DNA of 64,000 bases. It comes from DATEDA01 sp963827595 (lineage in GTDB: Bacteria > Pseudomonadota > Gammaproteobacteria > Burkholderiales > SG8-39). Under the pieces are notes generated by a model. That model was not told the DNA's origin. It made no database searches and was given only the letters and a program-made list of their open reading frames with translations. Of the stretch, positions 8,711-17,774 are shown in pieces; position 1 is the first letter of the stretch, and each line of letters starts with the position of its first letter. Location of the stretch: contig CAWHBT010000013.1 in assembly GCA_963827595.1 (NCBI GenBank), forward strand, positions 1 to 64,000, in the 5' to 3' direction. A program made the position numbers and the translations under genes.

Positions 8711-10152
8711 TCCTTGGTTAACGACTGCCAGAGGTGCATCACGGCGTACGCGCGCCAGGGCCGCCACGCTTCGCCGGCGGCGAGCACGCGGCGCGCATCG
8801 GTTTCGCCCAGCGCCTTCATCACGCCGAGGTCGGTATGCGGGAAAGCATCCGGCCACGCGAGCGCGCGCATCGCGATGTACTGCGCGGTCCATTCGCCGA
8901 CCCCCGGCAACTCGCGCAGCGTTGCCAGCGTCGCCTCGATGTCCGCGTTGGGCATCAGGTCGAGATCGCCGTCCGCCACCGCGCGCGCGAGGGCGCTCAC
9001 CGTGCGGGCCCGGGCGCCGGGCATGCCCAGGCGCGCGATGCGGTCGTGGGGAAGCTCCGCAATCCGTTCCGCGCCGGGGAATACCACCGTCAGCGCGGCG
9101 AACGGGGTTTCGATCGGATCGCCGAAAGCCGCGGCAAAGCGGCCGGCGACCGTGCGTGCCGCCGCAACGGTCACCTGCTGGCCGAGGATCGCGCGCACCG
9201 CCACCTCGAACCCGTCGAACGCGCCCGGCACGCGCATGCCGGGATGGCGCTTCGCCAGCGCGCCCAGCGCCTTGGCGACTTCCGTCGGATTGCAGGACAG
9301 GTCCATCAATGCTTTGACCCGCGACAGCGTCGGCGGCAGCGCCTTCGCGAGCGATGCGGAAACGGTAACGCGCAGCGCCGGCTTCTTCGACGACGGCGAG
9401 ACCTCGATCCAGCCGAAGTGATCCTTGCCGTCGGCGCGGATGCGCGCCGTACGGCGGTAACGGCCTTCCTCGACCACTTCGACTCCGGCGATCGCCCGCG
9501 CGCCGAGGAAGGCGCTGACCGCGGGCCAGTCGTAGGGCGGGCGGAAACTGAGCTCGAATTCCAGCACGTCGGCCGACGCCGCACCGTTGCCACGCATGTG
9601 CCTGCGCAGCCGGTTCGGCTGCAGGCGGTAGCGTTGCTTGAACAGCGCGTTGAAGCGCCGCAGGCTGCCGAAGCCGCTGGCATACGCCACCTCCGTTACC
9701 GGCAGCGACGTGTCCGTCAGCAAACGCTTGGCGAGCAGCAGCCGCTGCGTCTGCGCGAACGCCACCGGCGAGACGCCGAACTCGGCGCCGAAGGCGCGGC
9801 GCAGGTGCCGGTCGGTGATGCCGAGGCGCGCCGCTACCGCTTCCAGCCCTGCGTCATCCAGCGTGCAATCCTCGATGAGGCTCGCTGCGGCCTGCGCCAC
9901 GCGCGTGATCGCGTCCACGCTCGCGTTGCCCGGCGCGAGTTCCGGCCGGCAGCGCAGGCAGGGCCGGTAGCCCGCCGATTCCGCGGCCGCGGCGCTCGGG
10001 TAGAAGCGGCAGTTCTCGCGCTTCGGCGGCTTCACCGTGCACACCGGCCGGCAGTAGATGCGCGTCGAGGACACCGCGACGAAGAAGCGGCCATCGAACC
10101 TCGCATCGCGGGCCCGCAGGGCGCGGTAGCAGGTGTGGGAGTCGAGCGGCAT
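8707..10152 (-). CDS. Ada-type regulator fused to AlkA DNA glycosylase
   Basis: 481 aa. Residues 1-75 are an Ada metal-binding domain with the four cysteines C34, C38, C65 and C68 (YCRPVC and RPCLRC), which in Ada senses methylphosphotriesters. An AraC-type helix-turn-helix spans about residues 80-185. An AlkA N-terminal domain and HhH-GPD fold follow, with RELPGVGEWTAQYIAMR and the catalytic Asp in FPHTDLG. It should both sense alkylation and excise alkylated bases. ATG 10152 is chosen because the zinc domain starts at once; further upstream codons are not protein-like. Overlaps ogt by 4 bp. Confidence 0.93.
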   Translation of the reverse strand: MPLDSHTCYRALRARDARFDGRFFVAVSSTRIYCRPVCTVKPPKRENCRFYPSAAAAESAGYRPCLRCRPELAPGNASVDAITRVAQAAASLIEDCTLDDAGLEAVAARLGITDRHLRRAFGAEFGVSPVAFAQTQRLLLAKRLLTDTSLPVTEVAYASGFGSLRRFNALFKQRYRLQPNRLRRHMRGNGAASADVLEFELSFRPPYDWPAVSAFLGARAIAGVEVVEEGRYRRTARIRADGKDHFGWIEVSPSSKKPALRVTVSASLAKALPPTLSRVKALMDLSCNPTEVAKALGALAKRHPGMRVPGAFDGFEVAVRAILGQQVTVAAARTVAGRFAAAFGDPIETPFAALTVVFPGAERIAELPHDRIARLGMPGARARTVSALARAVADGDLDLMPNADIEATLATLRELPGVGEWTAQYIAMRALAWPDAFPHTDLGVMKALGETDARRVLAAGEAWRPWRAYAVMHLWQSLTKE

Positions 10153-10323
10153 GCGCGCAGTATGCGCGCGGGCCAGGGGGCTTGCTAGCCGTTTTCGGAC
10201 ATCGGGGCAACGCGCGGATCGAAGGACTCGAGGCTTGCCTAGCTGAGGCGCCCCGATTGGCCCCGGGTCAGTCCGCCAGCCAGCGGGGTGGCGCGCGAGC
10301 GCCGCGGACAAGGAAGCGCATGT

Positions 10324-11256
10324 CTAGCGAGGCTCGGTGTTGGCGACGAAGTCCTCCGGCACCGCCGGTCCCCAGACGTAGAAGGAGTCCTCGGGTGGAT
10401 GGTCGGCGGCCGGCCAGTCCAGGTCGGCGGGCACGAAGTCGATGTCGTAGGAGTACTCGGCGAAGCTGCCCCAGGGATCGCGCACGTAGTAGAAGAAGTT
10501 GGAGCCGAGCACGTGGCGGCCCACGCCCCAGCCGGCGGTGAAGCCGGCGGTGCGCAGCTGCTCGGCGCCGCGTCCGACCTCATCGAAGCTGCCGACGTCC
10601 CAGGAGGAATGGTGCAGCCCCGGGCGATCCGATTTCGCGAAGGCCACGAGATGATGATCGCTGCCGTGCGCGCCGTGCAGGAACGCGATCACGTCGAGGG
10701 ACTTGTCCGACAGGCGCAGGCCGAGCGTCTCGCTGCAGAAGGCGACCATGCGCGGCACGTCGGGCGTGAACCGCAGGACGTGGGAAAGATAGCGCGGCTG
10801 CACCGGCTTCACCTGACTGCGGCTCGGCGCGGCGCCTTTGCCCGGCGGCACCGCGGGCGCGGCGACGGACACCGTTTTCGCGGAAGGCGAAACCTTGGGC
10901 GCGACGACCAGCTGGTTCGGCACGCCGTCGGGGTCGCGCAGCCACAGGCCCTTGCCGTCGCTCAGCGGATGCGGCTCGGAGGGGGCGATCTTCTTGCGAA
11001 AGGCATCGAGGTCCTCCTCGAAGATCCCGTAGCTGATGTACTGCAGCTTCTTCTGCTCGCCCTGCTCGCAAACCGAGCCCCAGCAGTGGGGATGGCCGTA
11101 GGTGTAGAGGTCGAGCCGCTTGCCGCTGCGCCTCGCGTCGAGGCCGAAAGCCTTGTAGAAGCGCTCGGCCTCGCCGAGGTCCGGCACGCTGAACACGAAC
11201 CGGTTCACCGAGTGCACGCCGAGGACGCCGGGGCGCCGCTCTTTCAGGTTTGCCAT
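10324..11256 (-). CDS. VOC-superfamily extradiol dioxygenase-like protein
   Basis: 310 aa with two VOC modules. The N-terminal module begins HSVNRFVFSVPDLGEAERFY; the C-terminal one has candidate metal ligands in LSHVLRF, LHHSSWDV and FAEYSYD, the H-H-E arrangement of type I extradiol dioxygenases. It likely opens a catecholic ring or acts as a related VOC enzyme. A strong AAGGAGGAG site precedes the ATG, and the start overlaps the end of the upstream FAD monooxygenase by 13 bp. Hydroxylase followed by ring-cleavage enzyme is a common order in aromatic degradation. The exact substrate is not determinable. Confidence 0.85.
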   Translation of the reverse strand: MANLKERRPGVLGVHSVNRFVFSVPDLGEAERFYKAFGLDARRSGKRLDLYTYGHPHCWGSVCEQGEQKKLQYISYGIFEEDLDAFRKKIAPSEPHPLSDGKGLWLRDPDGVPNQLVVAPKVSPSAKTVSVAAPAVPPGKGAAPSRSQVKPVQPRYLSHVLRFTPDVPRMVAFCSETLGLRLSDKSLDVIAFLHGAHGSDHHLVAFAKSDRPGLHHSSWDVGSFDEVGRGAEQLRTAGFTAGWGVGRHVLGSNFFYYVRDPWGSFAEYSYDIDFVPADLDWPAADHPPEDSFYVWGPAVPEDFVANTEPR

Positions 11257-12869
11257 TGCTCCTCCTTGCTGCTCACGGGACTGCGGCCCGTGACGCGATT
11301 GAAAACGTTCTTCGGGATCGAATCGCCGCGCCAGGCCACGTACTGGTCCGGGCGGATCAGCGCAAAGCGCGCGCCGTAAAGGTCCGAAATATACGACTGT
11401 TCCGAATGCACGACTTTCAGCGGGACGCCGGCAGCCGCGGCGGCGCGGCGCGCGCTCTCGGTACCGGCGGCATCCTCCGGGCCCGCGACGAGAAGCGTGA
11501 AACCCGTACCGAAGTGATCGTAGAGCGAACTGCCGTCGGCGAGCCAGGCGTGCGGCGCGAGGCAGCCGGGATGCGCTGAGGGCTCGTAGTTCCTGAAGTC
11601 GCGCGCCGGGGGCGCGCTGCCGTCGCCGGCGACGATCGGCGAGCCGCTGTAATGGCTGCCCAGCACCACGCCGAGCGTGTTGAACTCGCGCTCCTTGGCC
11701 GACTGGATCAGGCCGCCGATCTCGGCGCGGAGCGCGTCGCCGCGCGGCGTCGCTTCCTCCATGCCTTCGCGCCACAGGTTGCGCGGCAGCAGCGCGTGGT
11801 TCGCCACCGCCTCGTCCATCACGAAATCGTGCACCGGGCGGCGCTCGAGCTCGTAGCTTTCGAGCAATCCTGGCCCACCCCAGCCGCGCAGCACCGCGGC
11901 GAGCTTCCAGCCGAGGTCCACCGCGTCGGCCACGCCCATGTTCATGCCGTAGCCGCCGAAAGGCGGGTGGAGGTGGCAGGCGTCGCCGGCGAGCAAGATC
12001 CTGCGGTCGCGGTAGCGGTCGGCGATCAGGCGGTGCGCCACCCATTCGTCGGCGCTGAGGATCTCCACCGGCAGATCGACGCCGGTCGCGCGGCGGATGA
12101 GGGCGGCGGCCTCCGCGGCCTCGAGCTTCGGCGCATCCAGCGCCCGGCTGCAGCCGAAGAACCACTTGTCGCCGCGGTCCATCGGGCCGGTGAAGCAGGG
12201 CACTTCGTCGTTGACCAGCCAGTACATGATCGCCGGGCCGAGCTCGTGGGCACGCGCGAAACCGGGCGCGCGAAAGATGACGTTGGTGTTGTAGGAGAGG
12301 CCGGTCGAACCCTCCATGCGTGCGCCGATCAGCTGGCGCACCGCACTGCGCGCGCCGTCCGCGCCCACCAGGTAATCGCACTCGAAGGTCCGCGGCCCCT
12401 CGGGGGTGGATACCTGCGCGACGACGCCCGCGGCGCTCTGCTCGGCCGACTCCAGGCGGCAGTTGAAGCGGATCTGCACGCCGGCGAGGGTTTCGGCATG
12501 CGCCTTGAGCACCTCTTCCAGGGCGTACTGCGGGATCCACTGCGCATGCTCCGAGTACAAGTCGTTCCTGCCGGGCGCGCAGTAGAACGCGTTCTCGAAC
12601 CTCGCCAGCGCGGGGCCGGTCAGCCGGGTGGCGAACACGATATTGGAGGGATAGTCGACGCCGAGCGGCGAGGCGTCGCGCAGCTTGTCCGCGATTCCCC
12701 AGCGGCGCAGGTGCTCACGCGTGCGCACGTGGGTGGTCTTGGCGCGCGGTGCGTAGCCGACCCGGCCCTGCTGCTCGATGACCAGGCAGCGCACGCCCCG
12801 GTGCCCCAGCTCGATGGCGAGCGCAAGGCCCACCGGACCTGCACCGACGATCAGCACCTCGGTCCGCAT
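11244..12869 (-). CDS. FAD-dependent aromatic monooxygenase (MhpA/phenol-hydroxylase-like)
   Basis: 541 aa class A flavoprotein monooxygenase. It has the Rossmann GXGXXG (IVGAGPVGLALAIELG), the DG motif (YLVGADGARSAVRQ) and the second FAD motif (RILLAGDACHLHPPFGGYGMN), with a C-terminal thioredoxin-like extension as in phenol/3-HPP hydroxylases. Expected reaction: NAD(P)H-dependent ring hydroxylation of a phenolic substrate. The ATG at 12869 lies just before the FAD fold. It overlaps the VOC gene downstream, so the two probably act in sequence. Confidence 0.9.
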   Translation of the reverse strand: MRTEVLIVGAGPVGLALAIELGHRGVRCLVIEQQGRVGYAPRAKTTHVRTREHLRRWGIADKLRDASPLGVDYPSNIVFATRLTGPALARFENAFYCAPGRNDLYSEHAQWIPQYALEEVLKAHAETLAGVQIRFNCRLESAEQSAAGVVAQVSTPEGPRTFECDYLVGADGARSAVRQLIGARMEGSTGLSYNTNVIFRAPGFARAHELGPAIMYWLVNDEVPCFTGPMDRGDKWFFGCSRALDAPKLEAAEAAALIRRATGVDLPVEILSADEWVAHRLIADRYRDRRILLAGDACHLHPPFGGYGMNMGVADAVDLGWKLAAVLRGWGGPGLLESYELERRPVHDFVMDEAVANHALLPRNLWREGMEEATPRGDALRAEIGGLIQSAKEREFNTLGVVLGSHYSGSPIVAGDGSAPPARDFRNYEPSAHPGCLAPHAWLADGSSLYDHFGTGFTLLVAGPEDAAGTESARRAAAAAGVPLKVVHSEQSYISDLYGARFALIRPDQYVAWRGDSIPKNVFNRVTGRSPVSSKEEQWQT

Positions 12870-12874
12870 CGGCG

Positions 12875-12960
12875 TTACTGGGGGTTGACGCCGAGGTCCT
12901 TGATCACCTTCGCCCACAGCGCCCGCTCCGCATCCAGGAATTCGGCGGGCGAGCGTCGCT
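12875..12960 (-). pseudogene. Bug-family receptor C-terminal remnant
   Basis: The minus strand immediately upstream of the FAD monooxygenase reads SPAEFLDAERALWAKVIKD and ends in TAA, matching the last 25-30 residues of tripartite-tricarboxylate (Bug) substrate-binding proteins. The rest of the gene is missing. It indicates that a Bug receptor once preceded the monooxygenase and was lost by deletion; a complete Bug gene lies 1.5 kb upstream at 14471-15451. Confidence 0.65.
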
Positions 12961-13033
12961 TACGGCGGGCGGGCCCGCCCGGCTCAAACCCGATAAAGCG
13001 CTCTACTAGCGCAGCCGCCTCGCCGCGCAAGCC

Positions 13034-14467
13034 TCAGTCATAAACCGTACTTACGGTCGGCGTCCGGTCAAGTGACAGACCGGCGCGCTTGATGATCGCA
13101 ACGGCACGGTCGCGCGCCTCCACGCGCAAGCTCTTCTCGTCGAGCGTCTGCACCCGGCCATCGCGGTAGAGCGGCCGGCCATCGACCCAGGTTTGTGCGA
13201 TCGATGCCGGACTAGCGGAATACACCAGGGCCTGCAGCGGATCACCGTACGTTACCCATTCGAAATGGTCGAGATCGAACAGCACGAAATCCGCCTTCTT
13301 CCCGGGCTCGATCGAGCCGATTTCATCTGCCCAACCGAGGAGCTCCGCCCCCTCGATCGTCGCCATGCGCAGCGCCTTGCTCGCGCCCATCAGCGTCGAG
13401 TCCATGCGCGCGTCCTTGAACATGCCGGCCACCAGGTACATCTGCCGCATCAGGCTGAGATTGCCGCCTGCGGAGACGCCGTCGGTGCCCACCCCGACCC
13501 GCACGCCGGCCTCCATCATTTCCGGGTACTTGCCGATTCTCGTGGCACCCTTCCCCAGCTTCATCGAGGCCGCCGGGCAGAACGCCACCTTGGTCCCGGC
13601 ACCAGCCATCAGCGCGATGTCTTCGTCCGTGACTGCGACGCAATGAGCGATGACGAGGTTGGACCCGAGACCACCGCTCATTGCGACGCGCTTCACCGGC
13701 GACACGCCGAACCGCTTCTGCGATGACTTCGCTTCCTCGCTCGTGGTTGCGAGGTGATAGGTAGTGCCGACGCCGAGCTTCTCGGCAAGCGCGCGCGCGG
13801 CGACATGGAGCTCGAGGCTCGACGACGGTTCCTTGCCTTCGATATTCACCCAGGCGCGCACCCGTCCGCCGGCGGCGCCATTAAAATCCTTGACCGTCTT
13901 CTCGAGTTCTCTCAGCGCCACCTTCGCATTGGGAAAGTAATGGTGTGCCACCATCTCCCTCGTCCAGCCCTCGGGCGGCTCCGCAGGAGGCACATCGCAG
14001 GCATGTCGCCCGGTGACGCCGCGTACTCCCGCCTTCTCCATGCCAGCAACGATGCCCGCGACGTCGTTGTGCGCGCCCATGTCGAGAAAGCAGGTGGTGC
14101 CGCAGCGAAGCATCTCGGCCATTGCGATCAGCGATCCCACCAGTTCATCTCGCGCATCGGTGTGGCCGTAGAACGGCTTCCCCCAATGGAAGACCCAGGC
14201 GTGGGTGGTGATCTTGTCAGGGAAAACCGCCCGCGACAGGGTTTCTCCAAGGTGTACGTGTGCGTCGACGAAGCCTGGGGTGACGCCGTAGCAGCTGCCA
14301 TCGACAATGCTATCGAACGAGCCACGTGCGTGACGATTGGCGACCTCCGTTGCCGGTCCCACATCGGCGATACGATCCTTGTCGACCACCACCGATGCGC
14401 GCTTCAAGACGCGGTCATTCCTGTCAACCGTAAGGACAAACGCCAGGTTCTCGATCAGCGTGCGCAT
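13034..14467 (-). CDS. Amidohydrolase-superfamily (chlorohydrolase/deaminase-like)
   Basis: 477 aa metal-dependent hydrolase of the TrzA/AtzA/SsnA-like type. The HXH metal motif is H70/H72 (VDAHVHLGE), with further ligands in TTYHLATTSEE, VIAHCVAV and the Asp of GVGTDGVSAGG. Such enzymes hydrolyse amino or chloro groups from N-heterocycles, guanine or related compounds; the substrate is unknown. It lies 3 bp after the Bug receptor gene, so uptake and hydrolysis are probably coupled. Confidence 0.9.
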   Translation of the reverse strand: MRTLIENLAFVLTVDRNDRVLKRASVVVDKDRIADVGPATEVANRHARGSFDSIVDGSCYGVTPGFVDAHVHLGETLSRAVFPDKITTHAWVFHWGKPFYGHTDARDELVGSLIAMAEMLRCGTTCFLDMGAHNDVAGIVAGMEKAGVRGVTGRHACDVPPAEPPEGWTREMVAHHYFPNAKVALRELEKTVKDFNGAAGGRVRAWVNIEGKEPSSSLELHVAARALAEKLGVGTTYHLATTSEEAKSSQKRFGVSPVKRVAMSGGLGSNLVIAHCVAVTDEDIALMAGAGTKVAFCPAASMKLGKGATRIGKYPEMMEAGVRVGVGTDGVSAGGNLSLMRQMYLVAGMFKDARMDSTLMGASKALRMATIEGAELLGWADEIGSIEPGKKADFVLFDLDHFEWVTYGDPLQALVYSASPASIAQTWVDGRPLYRDGRVQTLDEKSLRVEARDRAVAIIKRAGLSLDRTPTVSTVYD

Positions 14468-14470
14468 AGG

Positions 14471-15451
14471 TCAATCGAGCTGGGCACCCGAGATCCTCAC
14501 CAGCGCGCCCGCCACGTCGCGATCCGACCTGATCAGCTGGGCGAACGACTCGGGGCCGTCGAGAATTGGTTCCCATCCCTGCGAGAGCATCATCCGCTCG
14601 CGGAACTCCGGGGCGGCGAAGACCCGCACGACGTCGAGGTGGACCTTGTTCACGATCTCCTTGGGTGTCCCGGCCGGCACGAACAGTCCGACCCAGTTTT
14701 TCCCGTCCAGACCGGCTAGTCCCGCTTCGGCGAATGTCGGCACGTTCGGCACGAGCGGGTTGCGCTGCTGGCTGCTTACGGCAAGCGCTTTCACTTTGCC
14801 GTCCCGTATCAGACCGAGAAGGTTGATCAGGCCGAAGTACGCAACCTGTATCTCATCGGCAACCAGCGCCTGAACCAGCGCGGGCGCTGACTTGTACGGG
14901 ACGTGAACGAGACCCATTCCGTACTGCTTGTTGATCCACTCGACCACCATTTGCGGAGGCGTGCCGATGCCGATTGAGCCGTAGTTCAGCGCGCCCGGTT
15001 TAGCCTTGGCGACGGCAACGAGCTGGCTCACCGAGTCCGCCGGTACCCCGGGCCCGACCGCGAGCACGGACGCGAGATAGGCCACATTCGTGACCGGCGC
15101 GAAGTCCTTCGCTGGGTCGAAGGGTAGCTTCTTGTAGAGATGCGGCAGCATCGATACCTGCCCACGGTCAAACTGGCAGATCGTGTAGCCGTCCGGAGCC
15201 GCCTTGGCGCAGGCCTCCGCCTGGATGATTCCGCCAGCGCCTGGCCGGTTCTCCACGATGACCGGCTGGCCCCAGGTCTTACCGAGTTCATCGGCCATCA
15301 CGCGCAGCAGCCTGTCGTAGCCGCCGCCTGGGGTCGCGTAAGTCGTTAGTCGAACCGGCTTGGAGGGGTACTGCTGAGCATGCGCCCCGGCAATGAAGAG
15401 GAACCCCGCGAAGGCGAGCGCTGCGAGGAAACGGAATAGGCAAGTCATCAC
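14471..15451 (-). CDS. Bug family tripartite tricarboxylate receptor
   Basis: 326 aa periplasmic binding protein. The signal peptide ends at GAHAQ, and the fold starts with YPSKPVRL and carries the family marks PGGGYDRLLR, IVENRPGAGG and VPYKS. Bug proteins bind carboxylates and related solutes for TctAB transporters or sensing; no membrane partner genes are nearby. A GGAGGAGG ribosome site precedes an ATGATG. It shares an operon with the amidohydrolase. Confidence 0.9.
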   Translation of the reverse strand: MMTCLFRFLAALAFAGFLFIAGAHAQQYPSKPVRLTTYATPGGGYDRLLRVMADELGKTWGQPVIVENRPGAGGIIQAEACAKAAPDGYTICQFDRGQVSMLPHLYKKLPFDPAKDFAPVTNVAYLASVLAVGPGVPADSVSQLVAVAKAKPGALNYGSIGIGTPPQMVVEWINKQYGMGLVHVPYKSAPALVQALVADEIQVAYFGLINLLGLIRDGKVKALAVSSQQRNPLVPNVPTFAEAGLAGLDGKNWVGLFVPAGTPKEIVNKVHLDVVRVFAAPEFRERMMLSQGWEPILDGPESFAQLIRSDRDVAGALVRISGAQLD

Positions 15452-15526
15452 TGCCTCCTCCTTGCAACGACTCTAGCAGAGGGAAAACAGGCTTACAAGG
15501 CGCGCTGGCCGCGACACCTCACCGGC

Positions 15527-16156
15527 TTACCGTACTTCTGCGATTGGCTGCAGCTCGGGAACCGTCGCCAGGAACGACGGCCGGGTGAACATGCGGTCGG
15601 CGAAGGCGACGAGATCCGGATGCCGACCGCGCCAGTCGACTTCGGGTAGACGAAGGTCGAGGTAGCCCAGCATGCAGCCCACGGCGAGGTCCGCGAGGCC
15701 GAACTCCGGGCCGACAAACCATTGCCGTGAGGCGAGCTCGTCCGCGAGCGCTTGCGTCCCGCCTTCCACCTTACGCAGTTGCCGCTCGACCCAGTCGGTG
15801 CTCTGCAAGGCGCTCGCGCGACTGCGCTCAAGAACGATCAGCACGACTGCATCGCATACCCCGTCGGCGGTTGCCTCGACTTGCTTGTGTGCGACCCGCA
15901 GCAATGGATCGCTCGGGATCAGGTGCGGCGGGCGATCGAGCGTCTCGAGGTACTCGAGGATGACTTTGGAGTCATGAACCGCCCGCCCGTCGTCGAGCAC
16001 GAGGATCGGAATCTTGCCGAGCGGGTTGAGGCCCGACGCCTCGGCGCCCGGATTCCATGGCAGATCGATCACCGTCTCGAAGGGAATCCCCTTCTCGATC
16101 AGAGCGACACGTGCCTTGCGCGCAAACGGGCTCGGTTTGGCAATGACCAGCTTCAT
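15527..16156 (-). CDS. Glutathione S-transferase family protein
   Basis: 209 aa. The thioredoxin-like N-terminal domain (KPSPFARKARVALIEKGIPFE, LNPLGKIPILVLDDG with the cis-Pro, and VHDSKVILEYLE glutathione-binding region) is followed by an all-helical C-terminal domain. Cytosolic conjugating or isomerising enzyme; in this cluster it could detoxify intermediates or act as a maleylpyruvate-isomerase-like enzyme, but its N-terminus is not of the classic NagL form. It is the first gene of the minus-strand block and is divergent from the ABC operon. Confidence 0.88.
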   Translation of the reverse strand: MKLVIAKPSPFARKARVALIEKGIPFETVIDLPWNPGAEASGLNPLGKIPILVLDDGRAVHDSKVILEYLETLDRPPHLIPSDPLLRVAHKQVEATADGVCDAVVLIVLERSRASALQSTDWVERQLRKVEGGTQALADELASRQWFVGPEFGLADLAVGCMLGYLDLRLPEVDWRGRHPDLVAFADRMFTRPSFLATVPELQPIAEVR

Positions 16157-16214
16157 CTATGCACGCTCGGCGCTCAAGCCGCTTCTGCGCATCGAACTCA
16201 GGCATCTTACAATC

Positions 16215-16234
16215 GGGACACGAGACGGGACACG
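16215..16234. repeat. Direct repeat GGGACACG in divergent promoter region
   Basis: Two identical GGGACACG octamers at 16215-16222 and 16227-16234, 12 bp apart, lie between the GST gene and the ABC operon. A possible regulatory half-site pair; short enough that chance is possible. Confidence 0.3.
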
Positions 16235-16336
16235 GAACCGAGGCGCCTGGGCCGTGCGGGAGCGATCGATGCCCGAGAGCCAGGCTAGGCCAGTCTTGGC
16301 CGCCCCCGCAGCGCAGCAGACCCGCAGGGCGAAGTA

Positions 16337-16352
16337 GAACAACTGCTGTTCC
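16337..16352 (+). promoter_or_regulatory. Inverted-repeat operator, copy 2 (ABC operon)
   Basis: GAACA-ACTGC-TGTTC, an inverted repeat with a 5-bp spacer, lies 113-128 bp before the ABC substrate-binding gene. It is the reverse complement of the site at 27294-27310 over 16 of 17 bases, spacer included, and both copies have the same orientation relative to their downstream genes. The T-N11-A style geometry and the nearby LysR gene suggest a LysR box. It sits just upstream of a candidate -35. Confidence 0.7.
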
Positions 16353-16362
16353 CACGATGCGC

Positions 16363-16392
16363 TTGTGGGGAATTCTTTGCGGCACCTAGAAT
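16363..16392 (+). promoter_or_regulatory. Candidate sigma-70 promoter of the ABC operon
   Basis: TTGTGG at 16363-16368 and TAGAAT at 16387-16392 are separated by 18 bp. Transcription would start near 16399, placing the upstream inverted repeat around -55, typical of LysR activation sites. Predicted from sequence only. Confidence 0.45.
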
Positions 16393-16464
16393 GCCGACGG
16401 TTCGCGTAGGTTGGGTCCAGCCGGTTCGGCCTGCGCCACGATAATCTGGAGAGGAGGAGACACC

Positions 16465-17694
16465 ATGGGCGCCAAGGACCGGATCAACGATGTCAATCTT
16501 CGCGGCCGTCGCCGCTTCCTCGCCGGGGCGGCAGCCCTCGGGACCAGCACCGCGCTCGGCCTCAACGCGCCAGCAGTCCTCGCCCAGGCGGGCGCGCCGC
16601 TCAAGGTGGGCATGCTCAACTCGTTCTCCAAGATTTTTGCCATCCTCGGCACCGCGCAGTTGAATGGTTTCAACCTCTACCTGGACAGCGTCGGCGGCAC
16701 GTTCGCCGGCCGCAAGGTCGAGCTGATCCGGGAGGACGACGAAATCAACCCGCAGGTCGGTCTCCAGAAGCTGAAGAAGCTGGTGGAGAACGACAAGTGC
16801 GACATCGTCTGCGGCATCCAGTCGAGCGGCGTGATGATGGCCTGCGTCGAGTACCTGCGACAGAGCCGCCAGTTCTTCATCTGCTCCGGCGCCGGCGTCA
16901 CCGCGCTGTCGTACGTGAAGGTGCCGTACCTCTTCCGCGTCTCCACCTCGGGCTGGCAGAACCATTACCCGATGGGGGAGTGGTTCTTCGACAACGTCGC
17001 GAAAGAAGCCGCGCTGACCGCTTCCGATTTCGCCGGCGGCCGGGACGTGCTGTTCGAGTTCAAGCTGGGATTCCAGAAGACCAAGGGCGGCAAGGTCATC
17101 AAGGAGATCTATCCGCCGCTCGGTAACAGCGACTTCAGCCCGTACCTCGCCGACCTGCGCTCCATCAATCCTCCGGCGACCTTCCATTTCTACGCGGGGA
17201 CCGACGCCGTGCGCTTCGTAAATCAGTACGCGGAGTTCGGCCTGAAGGGCAAGATCAAGATCGCGGGCTCGGGGTTCATGGTCGAGAGCGACGTGCTGCC
17301 GGCGCAGGGCAAGAACGCGCTGGGCATCCTGAGCTCGTTGCACTACACCGACACCCTCGACAACCCCGAGAACAAGAAGTTCGTCGCCGACTATCGCGCC
17401 AAGTTCAAGGAGTATCCGAACGTGTACGCGGAGTACGGCTTCGTCGTCGCGCGCACGATCGACGACGTGCTGAAGGCGACCGGCGGGAACACCCAGGACA
17501 AGGACAAGCTCCGGGCCGCGATGCTCAACGTCAAGTTCAACGCGCCGCGCGGCCCGATCTCCATCGACCCCAACACCCAGAACGTGGTGCACAACCAGTA
17601 CATCCGTGAGGTGGTGGAGCTCGACGGACGGTTCGCCAACAGGGTGATCGCCACCATACCGAACCTGCGCGACCCCGCGACGAAGCCCGGCTGA
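16465..17694 (+). CDS. Liv-type ABC transporter substrate-binding protein, Tat-exported
   Basis: 409 aa. A twin-arginine signal (GRRRFLAGAAALG) precedes a type I periplasmic-binding fold (LKVGMLNSFSKIFAILG). It matches the branched-chain-amino-acid/amide-like receptor family, many members of which bind aromatic acids. The GAGGAGGAG ribosome site is 4 bp before ATG 16465. First gene of a complete transporter operon facing the Rieske-oxygenase operon, with which it shares an operator; an aromatic substrate is therefore likely but inferred. Confidence 0.9.
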   Translation: MGAKDRINDVNLRGRRRFLAGAAALGTSTALGLNAPAVLAQAGAPLKVGMLNSFSKIFAILGTAQLNGFNLYLDSVGGTFAGRKVELIREDDEINPQVGLQKLKKLVENDKCDIVCGIQSSGVMMACVEYLRQSRQFFICSGAGVTALSYVKVPYLFRVSTSGWQNHYPMGEWFFDNVAKEAALTASDFAGGRDVLFEFKLGFQKTKGGKVIKEIYPPLGNSDFSPYLADLRSINPPATFHFYAGTDAVRFVNQYAEFGLKGKIKIAGSGFMVESDVLPAQGKNALGILSSLHYTDTLDNPENKKFVADYRAKFKEYPNVYAEYGFVVARTIDDVLKATGGNTQDKDKLRAAMLNVKFNAPRGPISIDPNTQNVVHNQYIREVVELDGRFANRVIATIPNLRDPATKPG

Positions 17695-17774
17695 GCACGA
17701 GCGCCGGGCGACGACCCGAGTGCGAGCGCAGCTTTTCTGGCGCCGGCCGCCGACATAGGGCGACGGATCCCGGG

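Noticed and set aside
8711..8893. Upstream extension of ogt
   Set aside because: Overlaps ada/alkA in another frame; the ATGA overlap gives a better start.
16285..17592. 435-codon minus-strand frame
   Set aside because: Antisense to the ABC receptor gene, whose signal peptide and fold are clear.
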